This document shows positions 1 through 5,028 of a stretch of 5,028 nt of DNA, piece by piece. Position 1 is the first letter of the stretch. Each line of letters starts with the position of its first letter. Both the position numbers and the translations under genes were made by a program. The notes beneath the pieces are model-generated. The model saw only the letters and a list, made by a program, of their open reading frames with translations, was not told the DNA's origin and did no database searches. The stretch spans positions 4,107-9,134 of the forward strand of contig DNGT01000466.1 of NCBI GenBank assembly GCA_003486165.1. The letters run 5' to 3'. Source of the DNA: Desulfobacteraceae bacterium (lineage in GTDB: Bacteria; Desulfobacterota; Desulfobacteria; Desulfobacterales; UBA11574).

Positions 1-37
1 TGAGGTATAAAATATCATTGGAGGCATTAAACATCAT

Positions 38-634
38 ATGAAAAATTCAATCGACGAAAGTTACTTTATTGAACTGGCTGAAAAAAACCCAGAAGATGTT
101 TGCCGGCTCTCATTATGCGATTATGATTCCATTGAAAAAGGGTACCGAATATCCGTTTGGGGTGAAGATTATAGAATCTATCCCAACGAGTCTAAAATAA
201 TACGAATTCATGAGGATAACCCGGATGTCAGTCGTTTATTAGGACTTTTTATTATCTATTATCTTTTAAGATCAAAGGACATAAACGTTAGCAAAGAATG
301 GATATCCGAAAAAGATATCCCTGGCGGCGCTACCTTTTTTCGCGGACCACACAAAATACCCACCCATATCATTGAAACGCGATATGAAAACAATATCGAA
401 GAATTCAAACAAAAATGCGAACGACTCGATGGAATTCCACTTGACATGGCAGATGCAGCCTATGCTTTCGAAATAACGCCGCGTATTCCTGTGGCAGTTC
501 AATTTTGGGACAAAGATGATGAATTTTCCGCTGAAGCAAAGATTTTGTTCGATAAAACCATTGCCGAACACTTGGCTCCGGATATCGTATTTTGTTTGAC
601 CGTTGAAATTTGTAAAAGGATAGGGGATGGGTGA
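38..634 (+). CDS. DUF3786 family protein of unknown function
   Basis: This is a 198-residue soluble protein with no signal peptide or convincing membrane segment; the hydrophobic stretch near residues 68-77 (LLGLFIIYYL) reads as a buried helix. I recognise the DUF3786 pattern. There is an early W-G-x-x-Y-x-I block (41-47), then E-W-I-S with G-G-x-x-F-F-R-G-P (87-104). A G-I-P-L-D-M-A-D-A-A-Y block follows (132-142), and then the C-terminal signature of hydrophobic P-V-A-V-Q-F-W, D-D-E-F and I-L-F-D (151-172). The length suits the family. The biochemical role is unknown; some members are found near corrinoid or methyltransferase genes in anaerobes, but nothing here supports that. A GGAGG lies 13 bases before the ATG, longer than usual, and no better in-frame start is visible. 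It converges on xerD with a 16-base gap and no obvious terminator hairpin. Family call fairly sure; function unassigned. Confidence 0.8.
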   Translation: MKNSIDESYFIELAEKNPEDVCRLSLCDYDSIEKGYRISVWGEDYRIYPNESKIIRIHEDNPDVSRLLGLFIIYYLLRSKDINVSKEWISEKDIPGGATFFRGPHKIPTHIIETRYENNIEEFKQKCERLDGIPLDMADAAYAFEITPRIPVAVQFWDKDDEFSAEAKILFDKTIAEHLAPDIVFCLTVEICKRIGDG

Positions 635-650
635 AGTAACCTTTATAGAA

Positions 651-1547
651 TCAACCTCTTGGATGGTATTTTTCATGAATCTTTCTGAGATGGTCACGAG
701 CAACGTGGGTATAAATCTGGGTGGAAGAAATATCAACATGGCCAAGCATCACCTGAACGGTTCTTAAATCGGCACCGCCTTCGAGGAGGTGGCTGGCAAA
801 AGAGTGCCTTAAACTGTGCGGCGTGACTTTTTTTTTGATTCCAGCCTGTTTGACATACTGTTTTAAGAGTTTCCAGAAACCCTGGCGGGTCATCGGCTTT
901 CCGGCTCTTGCAACAAAAAGATATTTACTAATGCGATTTTTTAAAAGCAATGGCCTGGAATTATTGATGTAGTCGTCAATTTTATTTTTCGCATAGAGAC
1001 CAAAAGGTACGATCCTTTCCTTTGATCCTTTTCCCATAACACGGACAAAACAGGCTTCAATATTTACATCAAGAAATCTAAGGTTTACCAGCTCTGAAAC
1101 CCTTAGACCGGCGGCATAAAGAAGCTCGAGCATGGCGGAATTTCTTTTTCCCAAAACTGTGTTACTATCTGGAATGTTTAAAAGAAGGTTAACCTCTGAA
1201 ACGGAAAGCACGTCCGGAAGTTTAAGACCGCTTTTGGGAAGATCGACGAGTTTGGCGGGATCAAACTCGAGAATTTTTTCTTGGGCAAGGAATTTGTGGA
1301 AACCCCTTAAGGTGATGAGATGTCTTGCACATGATTTTGATCCCAAACCGGATTCTCTCAAAGCGATCAGGTGTTTTAATATCAGGGGCGTATCGGCCTG
1401 CGTAATGTCGTTGACCCCTTTTTGTTTGAGAAATTCGAGGTATTTGGATAAATCACTGCTGTACGATTCGATGGTTTTTTCCGAAAGCCCTTTTTCGAAA
1501 ACCAGATAATTTATATATTGATCCACAAACATATCCAACGAAGACAT
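651..1547 (-). CDS. xerD: Site-specific tyrosine recombinase XerD
   Basis: This 298-residue cytoplasmic recombinase is expected to act with XerC at the chromosomal dif site to resolve chromosome dimers at division. The N-terminal SAM-like core-binding domain spans roughly residues 5-90 (the Y-L-x-x-E-K-G-L-S-E-K-T motif is near 14-25). The catalytic domain spans roughly 108-290. All six expected active-site residues are visible: R149 (A-G-L-R-V-S-E-L), K173 (G-K-G-S-K-E-R), H244 and R247 (H-S-L-R-H-S-F), H270 (L-G-H) and the nucleophile Y279 (Q-I-Y-T-H-V). The C-terminal H-E-K-Y-H-P-R-G tail and overall length fit XerD better than XerC or a phage integrase. The ATG at 1547 has no strong Shine-Dalgarno; a second Met at residue 6 has none either. 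It is divergent from rfbD, and a plausible promoter lies just upstream. No att or dif site or cargo is seen, so this is the housekeeping enzyme. Confidence 0.93.
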   Translation of the reverse strand: MSSLDMFVDQYINYLVFEKGLSEKTIESYSSDLSKYLEFLKQKGVNDITQADTPLILKHLIALRESGLGSKSCARHLITLRGFHKFLAQEKILEFDPAKLVDLPKSGLKLPDVLSVSEVNLLLNIPDSNTVLGKRNSAMLELLYAAGLRVSELVNLRFLDVNIEACFVRVMGKGSKERIVPFGLYAKNKIDDYINNSRPLLLKNRISKYLFVARAGKPMTRQGFWKLLKQYVKQAGIKKKVTPHSLRHSFASHLLEGGADLRTVQVMLGHVDISSTQIYTHVARDHLRKIHEKYHPRG

Positions 1548-1566
1548 GGTTATTAGTTTAATTCAA

Positions 1567-1595
1567 TCTATAAAAGGAATCAAATTGTTTCGCAA
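1567..1595 (-). promoter_or_regulatory. Candidate sigma-70-type promoter for xerD
   Basis: On the minus strand, TTGCGA (1595-1590) and TATAGA (1572-1567) are separated by exactly 17 bases. Each hexamer matches 4 of 6 consensus positions. The -10 box ends about 19 bases before the xerD ATG, which would leave a very short leader, consistent with the lack of a clear Shine-Dalgarno. This is pattern matching in AT-rich DNA, so it is only a candidate. Confidence 0.4.
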
Positions 1596-1634
1596 AGATT
1601 TTACCATAAATGAGCGAGATTTTTCCTTCCTTTT

Positions 1635-1662
1635 TTGGGGGGGTCTGATAAATATTTATAAA
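1635..1662 (+). promoter_or_regulatory. Weak candidate promoter for rfbD with a T6G7 tract
   Basis: On the plus strand, TTGGGG (1635-1640) and TATAAA (1657-1662) are 16 bases apart. The -10 box matches 5 of 6 consensus positions but the -35 only 3 of 6. The -35 overlaps a run of six T followed by seven G (1631-1643), and a perfect 12-bp palindrome, ATAAATATTTAT, occupies 1648-1659 between and over the boxes. The predicted transcript would start just before the Shine-Dalgarno, giving a short leader. A promoter further upstream, overlapping the xerD control region, is equally possible. Confidence 0.25.
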
Positions 1663-1672
1663 TAAAGTCTAT

Positions 1673-1678
1673 GGGAGG
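1673..1678 (+). promoter_or_regulatory. Ribosome binding site that decides the rfbD start
   Basis: GGGAGG lies only 3 bases before the first ATG (1682) but 9 bases before the second in-frame ATG (1688). The second spacing is close to optimal. It gives an N-terminus beginning M-K-I-M-I-T-G, which matches the usual RmlD start, so 1688 is preferred. Confidence 0.65.
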
Positions 1679-1687
1679 CCAATGAAA

Positions 1688-2572
1688 ATGAAAATTATGA
1701 TAACCGGTGCCAAAGGACAGCTCGGCGATGACTGCACAAAAGTTCTGGGTAAAACCCATGAGGTTTTGGGTGTCGATATAGACGAGGTCGATATTACTGA
1801 ACTGCCGGATATAGGATTGTTGGTCAAACAATTTATGCCGAACATCATCGTTAATTGTGCCGCATATACCCGAGTCGATGACTGTGAAATAGAAAAAGAG
1901 CTGGCCTGGAAGGCGAATGTAACGGGTGCTGAAAATCTTGCAAGATGCGTGGACAAACATGGCGGCCGTTTGATTCATATTTCAACCGACTATGTTTTCG
2001 ACGGTCGAAAAAAGGCGCCGGAACCCTATGTTGAAACGGATGTGCCGAACCCGATTTCTTACTATGGGATGACCAAACTCGAAGGAGAAGTGGCAGTAAA
2101 GCGGACGACCGATCAGCATATCATCCTCAGAACAGCATGGCTGTATGGGATCAGCGGTCACAATTTTCTCAAAACAATGCTAAAACTATCCCTTAGGAGT
2201 TCCGATAATAAAGTTAAAGTGGTGAATGACCAGTTCGGTTCACCGACTTGGACGTATCGTCTGGCACTTCAGATTGAAAGACTTATTGAGACAAATTATC
2301 AGGGGATCTTTCATGCAACTGCAGAAGGACATTGTACATGGTATGAATTGGCCGTTTATTTTCTTAAAATAATGGATGTTTCTCATAGCATAATTCCTTG
2401 CACAACTGAAGAATATCCGACGCCGGCTGCTCGACCCATGAATTCAATTCTCGAAAACCGAAATCTTAAGGACAAAGGAATGAATATCATGGCCGACTGG
2501 AAGTCTGATGTTGACAAATTTGTTTTAAATTTTCGTGAGGTTTTGCTAAAAGAAATAAAAAAGGAAACCTAA
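1688..2572 (+). CDS. rfbD: dTDP-4-dehydrorhamnose reductase (RmlD)
   Basis: This cytoplasmic extended short-chain dehydrogenase catalyses the last step of dTDP-L-rhamnose synthesis: NAD(P)H-dependent reduction of dTDP-4-keto-L-rhamnose. Numbered from the preferred start (294 residues), the cofactor loop G-A-K-G-Q-L-G is at 7-13. It is followed by the N-C-A-A-Y-T-x-V-D block, S-T-D-Y-V-F-D-G (99-106), the catalytic Y126-x-x-x-K130 pair, R-T-A-W-L-Y-G (148-154), D-Q-F-G-S-P-T (181-187) and the C-terminal R-P-M-N-S (249-253). All are hallmarks of RmlD, and the length is typical. The start could instead be the ATG at 1682, six bases earlier, but the ribosome-binding-site spacing favours 1688. rfbB follows after four bases, so the two are almost certainly cotranscribed. 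The product likely feeds O-antigen or another rhamnose-containing surface glycan. rmlA and rmlC are absent from the window. Confidence 0.93.
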   Translation: MKIMITGAKGQLGDDCTKVLGKTHEVLGVDIDEVDITELPDIGLLVKQFMPNIIVNCAAYTRVDDCEIEKELAWKANVTGAENLARCVDKHGGRLIHISTDYVFDGRKKAPEPYVETDVPNPISYYGMTKLEGEVAVKRTTDQHIILRTAWLYGISGHNFLKTMLKLSLRSSDNKVKVVNDQFGSPTWTYRLALQIERLIETNYQGIFHATAEGHCTWYELAVYFLKIMDVSHSIIPCTTEEYPTPAARPMNSILENRNLKDKGMNIMADWKSDVDKFVLNFREVLLKEIKKET

Positions 2573-2576
2573 GCTG

Positions 2577-3626
2577 ATGAAAAACATGCTGGTTACAGGT
2601 GGGTGCGGGTTTATCGGTGCAAATTTTATCCGGTACCTGTTAAATGAATCAGATTATACCGGCCGTATCATAAATGTTGACAATCTGACTTACGCCGGAA
2701 ATCCGGAAAATTTGGCTGACATTGAAAAAGAATATCCTGAACAATATATTTTTATCCGGGCCGACATATGCGATGGAACCCGGATGGCGAAAATATTCGC
2801 AGATTATCAAATCGACAGCGTATGTCATTTTGCCGCTGAATCTCATGTAGACAGATCTATCGTAACACCGGACGCTTTTATAAAGACCAACATAGTCGGA
2901 ACGTTTAACTTGCTGGAGTCGGCAAGAACACGGCTTGATCACATGATACGCTTTCACCATATCAGTACAGACGAGGTTTACGGCAGCCTGGGCAGGGAAG
3001 GGTATTTTACGGAAACAACGCCCTATAAACCCAACAGCCCGTATTCTGCATCCAAGGCATCTTCGGACCATCTGGTGCGTGCATATCACAAGACCTACGA
3101 CCTGCCGATGACCCTATCCAATTGTTCTAATAATTACGGTCCGTACCAGTTTCCGGAAAAGCTAGTTCCGCTGATCATTCTCAATGCCCTGGAAGGAAAA
3201 TCTTTGCCGGTTTACGGAGACGGTGAAAATGTCAGGGACTGGCTTTATGTCAGGGATCACTGCACTGCCATCTGGAAAATTATGAAACTGGGAAAAAACG
3301 GAGAAACATACAATATTGGCGGCAACAGTGAGATGAAAAACATTAAGCTTGTGGAAATGATTTGTGATATTTTGGATAAGATGAAAAGATTGCCCGATAA
3401 CCGAAGCCGGAGGGATTTGATTGCTTTTGTCAAAGACAGACCCGGTCACGACCGCAGATATGCCATCGATTTCGGCAAATTGACCCGGGAGTTGAACTGG
3501 TTCCCGGAAGCCTCCCTTGAAACCGGAATTCGTGATACCATAAAATGGTATATGGAAAATCAAAAATGGGTAGAGCGGGTTAAAAGCGGGGAATATCAGA
3601 ACTGGATTAAGACCCACTATTGCTAA
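2577..3626 (+). CDS. rfbB: dTDP-glucose 4,6-dehydratase (RmlB)
   Basis: This 349-residue NAD+-dependent extended short-chain dehydrogenase converts dTDP-glucose to dTDP-4-keto-6-deoxyglucose, the second step toward dTDP-rhamnose. Visible motifs are the Rossmann loop G8-G-C-G-F-I-G14, D-N-L-T-Y-A-G (35-41) and H-F-A-A-E-S-H-V-D-R-S (84-94). The dehydratase signature S-T-D-E-V-Y-G (130-136) carries the Asp132/Glu133 acid-base pair. The catalytic Y156-x-x-x-K160 follows, then N-N-Y-G-P-Y-Q-F-P-E-K (185-195), G-D-G-E-N-V-R-D-W (214-222) and R-P-G-H-D-R-R-Y (288-295). The Asp-Glu pair and the R-P-G-H-D motif separate it from epimerases such as GalE. The ATG is four bases after the rfbD stop; an AAGGA inside the rfbD end (2561-2565) lies 11 bases upstream, so translational coupling is likely. 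Its TAA stop lies within the left direct repeat of the adjoining inverted-repeat element. Confidence 0.95.
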   Translation: MKNMLVTGGCGFIGANFIRYLLNESDYTGRIINVDNLTYAGNPENLADIEKEYPEQYIFIRADICDGTRMAKIFADYQIDSVCHFAAESHVDRSIVTPDAFIKTNIVGTFNLLESARTRLDHMIRFHHISTDEVYGSLGREGYFTETTPYKPNSPYSASKASSDHLVRAYHKTYDLPMTLSNCSNNYGPYQFPEKLVPLIILNALEGKSLPVYGDGENVRDWLYVRDHCTAIWKIMKLGKNGETYNIGGNSEMKNIKLVEMICDILDKMKRLPDNRSRRDLIAFVKDRPGHDRRYAIDFGKLTRELNWFPEASLETGIRDTIKWYMENQKWVERVKSGEYQNWIKTHYC

Positions 3627-3628
3627 GT

Positions 3629-3709
3629 TGTGTCGATCCATAAATGGTCTTTTTGCCCAATCTCAGCGTTATGATCGAAAAATAATCCTCGGTATTTATG
3701 GATGGACAC
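3629..3709. mobile_element. 81-bp inverted-repeat element, MITE-like, with 5-bp flanking direct repeats
   Basis: The left arm at 3630-3645 (GTGTCGATCCATAAAT) and right arm at 3694-3709 (ATTTATGGATGGACAC) are inverted repeats pairing at 15 of 16 positions; the one mismatch is G3635 against G3704. They enclose 48 bases with no coding capacity. TAAGT occurs at 3624-3628 and again at 3710-3714, directly flanking the element if T3629 is counted as part of it; this resembles a target-site duplication. Together these suggest a miniature non-autonomous transposable element, or the fused ends of an insertion sequence whose middle was lost. Alternatives are a long-stem RNA hairpin acting at the rfbB 3' end, or an operator-like palindrome. 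No T-run follows the stem, so it is not a classical terminator. The remaining sequence to galE (3715-3840) is AT-rich and shows no gene or convincing promoter. The structure is directly visible; the mobile interpretation is inferred. Confidence 0.55.
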
Positions 3710-3840
3710 TAAGTAAATAATAGGTCGAGGAGTTTTATCCGCCTCCGGCGCGATTGCACGGTTTAATAAAAGCATTATCCATAGAGCAATTTAACAAATA
3801 AAAACACCCCGATCGCTGAAGAAGATGTTTTCGTAAATAT

Positions 3841-3844
3841 GGAG
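3841..3844 (+). promoter_or_regulatory. Ribosome binding site that decides the galE start
   Basis: GGAG sits 9 bases before the ATG at 3854, while the earlier in-frame ATG at 3839 overlaps this site and has no Shine-Dalgarno at a good distance. The 3854 start gives M-K-N-E-S-I-L-V-V-G-G, a normal GalE N-terminus, and is therefore preferred. Confidence 0.65.
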
Positions 3845-3853
3845 CCGAAATCA

Positions 3854-4852
3854 ATGAAAAACGAATCAATTCTGGTTGTGGGCGGCGCAGGATATATCGG
3901 ATCTCACATGGTAAAAGATCTGCTTGATGCAGGTCATGATGTCATTACTTTAGACGATCTATCAACAGGCCATCGTGACCTTTTGCCAGGGGGAACATTT
4001 GTTGAAGGCGATCTTGGTGATAAAGAAATACTCAACCGATTATTTTCATCACACAACATTTCCGCGGTCATGCATTTTGCTGCATTTTCAATTGTTGGTG
4101 AATCCGTGGAAAATCCTCTAAAATACTATCGTAACAATCTGGCGGCAACGACGGCGCTGTTGAGTGCAATGATTCAACATCGTGTCAAGCGGTTTATTTT
4201 TTCTTCAACTGCTGCGGTTTATGGAGAACCAATGGAAATTCCGATAACGGAAAATCATCCTTGTAATCCCACAAACCCATATGGTGCAACTAAAATCGCT
4301 GTCGAAAGGATGCTTTATGATTGCGATTCATCCTATGGGTTTAAATATATCAGCTTGAGATATTTTAATGCTTCGGGTGCGGATGAATCCGGCACCATCG
4401 GAGAAAGACACACTCAAGAAACCCACCTTATTCCTCTGGTTTTAAAAGTTGCCACCGGTGAACGTGAGAATATCAGCATATTAGGGACGGATTATCCCAC
4501 GCCTGACGGAACATGTATCAGAGATTATATCCATGTCAGTGATTTAACCCAGGCGCATTTACTGGCGCTAAAATCGCTTTTATCTGGCGGGGAGAGTGCT
4601 GTTTATAACCTGGGGAACAACCATGGGTATTCGGTTCGGGAGGTGGTAGAGCTGGCCAAAAAAGTAACCGGCAAAAACATCCCGGTTCTTGAAGCGGACA
4701 GAAGGCCGGGTGATCCGGCAAAGCTCATCGCAAGTTCTGAAAAAATAAAAACATCGCTGGGATGGAAACCCAAGTACGAAAATCTGGAAACAATTATCGA
4801 GACAGCCTGGGTATGGCATCAGAAAGAAGCCGCCAACTCGAATATGTCATGA
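3854..4852 (+). CDS. galE: UDP-glucose 4-epimerase (GalE)
   Basis: This cytoplasmic NAD-dependent extended short-chain dehydrogenase interconverts UDP-glucose and UDP-galactose, supplying galactose for surface glycans. From the preferred start it is 332 residues, close to the usual 330-340. Motifs are the Rossmann loop G-G-A-G-Y-I-G (10-16), D-D-L-S-T-G-H (34-40), H-F-A-A-F (74-78), S-S-T-A-A-V-Y-G (117-124), the catalytic Y143-x-x-x-K147, L-R-Y-F-N-A-S-G-A (168-176), D-G-T-C-I-R-D-Y-I-H-V (218-228) and R-R-P-G-D-P (283-288). These are diagnostic of GalE rather than RmlB. By hand alignment, the site equivalent to E. coli Tyr299 is a smaller residue (about Leu291), which could admit N-acetylated substrates. 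The start could be the ATG at 3839, five codons earlier. It is separated from rfbB by the inverted-repeat element and over 200 bases, so it probably has its own promoter. No convincing terminator follows. Confidence 0.94.
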   Translation: MKNESILVVGGAGYIGSHMVKDLLDAGHDVITLDDLSTGHRDLLPGGTFVEGDLGDKEILNRLFSSHNISAVMHFAAFSIVGESVENPLKYYRNNLAATTALLSAMIQHRVKRFIFSSTAAVYGEPMEIPITENHPCNPTNPYGATKIAVERMLYDCDSSYGFKYISLRYFNASGADESGTIGERHTQETHLIPLVLKVATGERENISILGTDYPTPDGTCIRDYIHVSDLTQAHLLALKSLLSGGESAVYNLGNNHGYSVREVVELAKKVTGKNIPVLEADRRPGDPAKLIASSEKIKTSLGWKPKYENLETIIETAWVWHQKEAANSNMS

Positions 4853-4924
4853 AAATTTTCGAGAGGCCTTTTATTCATAATAAATAAAATTGGTTATACG
4901 AAATGTCCGGACTAAGAATATCAC

Positions 4925-4930
4925 AGGAGG
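4925..4930 (+). promoter_or_regulatory. Strong ribosome binding site supporting a GTG start
   Basis: AGGAGG, extended to AGGAGGT, lies 6 bases before the GTG at 4937. This is the strongest Shine-Dalgarno in the window and is what identifies the non-ATG start of the truncated response-regulator gene. Confidence 0.75.
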
Positions 4931-4936
4931 TAAAAA

Positions 4937-5028
4937 GTGATAAAAAAACAGACCATACTGGTCGTTGACGATGATGAATTGTTTTTAGAGTACATTCAGC
5001 GAGCATTGACAAGTGAAAACTACAACGT
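4937..5028 (+). CDS. Response regulator receiver domain protein, N-terminal fragment cut by the window end
   Basis: Only the first 30 codons are present. The GTG start is followed by I-K-K-Q-T-I-L-V-V-D-D-D-E-L-F. This is the classic first beta strand of a CheY-like receiver domain, ending in the acidic pocket (D11, D12, D13) that binds Mg2+ near the phosphoacceptor Asp. The following helix, running to the last codons (L-T-S-E-N-Y-N-V), also fits the fold. The phosphoacceptor aspartate and any output domain lie beyond the window, so it cannot be told whether this is an NtrC-like, OmpR-like or stand-alone regulator. It begins 84 bases after galE on the same strand, with no clear terminator between, so readthrough from galE is possible. 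The interval is AT-rich and has no convincing promoter. Confidence 0.8.
   Translation, partial: MIKKQTILVVDDDELFLEYIQRALTSENYN

Noticed and set aside
259..745. Open frames on the minus strand opposite the DUF3786 gene
   Set aside because: They lie antisense to a recognisable family protein, have compositionally odd translations and lack ribosome binding sites; one also runs into the xerD end.
1132..1509. 125-codon plus-strand frame inside xerD
   Set aside because: It is fully antisense to an intact xerD with all catalytic residues and shows no recognisable domain.
651..1547. Tyrosine recombinase as a phage or integrative-element integrase
   Set aside because: Length, compact domain layout and the C-terminal H-P-R-G tail fit housekeeping XerD; no tRNA, att repeats or cargo genes are nearby.
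1601..1978. Minus-strand frames across the rfbD leader and N-terminus
   Set aside because: They are shadows of rfbD, with no motif and no Shine-Dalgarno.
2649..3641. Minus-strand frames opposite rfbB
   Set aside because: They are antisense shadows of a strongly conserved dehydratase.
3740..3750. CGCC-TCC-GGCG hairpin as a terminator before galE
   Set aside because: The stem has only four base pairs with a three-base loop, and no T-run follows.
4536..4819. Minus-strand frames opposite the galE 3' half
   Set aside because: They are antisense to conserved GalE motifs and have no family resemblance.
4869..4885. TTTTATT/AATAAAT hairpin after galE as a terminator
   Set aside because: The stem is short and made only of A-T pairs, with no T-run; it is expected by chance in AT-rich intergenic DNA.
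4905..4912. GTCCGGAC palindrome upstream of the response regulator as an operator
   Set aside because: An isolated 8-bp palindrome with no second copy in the interval is too weak to call.
1..5028. CRISPR array, tRNA, rRNA, toxin-antitoxin or defence system
   Set aside because: No regularly spaced repeats, no RNA-gene signatures and no defence-type proteins were seen in the window.

Overview
The window looks like a chromosomal stretch from a moderately AT-leaning Gram-negative anaerobe, most likely a sulfate-reducing deltaproteobacterium (Desulfobacterota). This rests on a DUF3786-type protein, a family I associate mainly with Deltaproteobacteria and other anaerobes, together with a standard XerD and Gram-negative-style sugar-nucleotide genes. 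No rRNA or other phylogenetic marker is present, so the assignment is an inference.

Layout: (1) 38-634 (+) encodes a DUF3786-family protein of unknown function. It converges tail to tail, 16 bases apart, with (2) xerD at 651-1547 (-), an intact tyrosine recombinase. (3) About 140 bases of AT-rich, divergent intergenic DNA hold a candidate xerD promoter and the leader of the next unit. (4) rfbD/rmlD (1688-2572, +) and rfbB/rmlB (2577-3626, +), four bases apart, form a short dTDP-L-rhamnose operon. (5) An 81-bp element at 3629-3709 has 16-bp terminal inverted repeats (one mismatch) and is flanked by 5-bp direct repeats (TAAGT). It looks like a miniature transposable element or other mobile palindrome sitting right at the rfbB stop codon. 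(6) galE (3854-4852, +) encodes a UDP-glucose 4-epimerase. (7) From 4937 to the window end is the start of a two-component response regulator, with a GTG start behind a near-perfect Shine-Dalgarno.

How the genes work together: RmlB makes dTDP-4-keto-6-deoxyglucose and RmlD carries out the final reduction to dTDP-L-rhamnose. GalE supplies UDP-galactose (and possibly UDP-GalNAc). All three feed surface polysaccharide (LPS O-antigen, capsule or exopolysaccharide) synthesis. RmlA and RmlC, needed for the complete rhamnose route, are not in the window. No novel multi-gene system is visible. The most unusual item is the small inverted-repeat element after rfbB.
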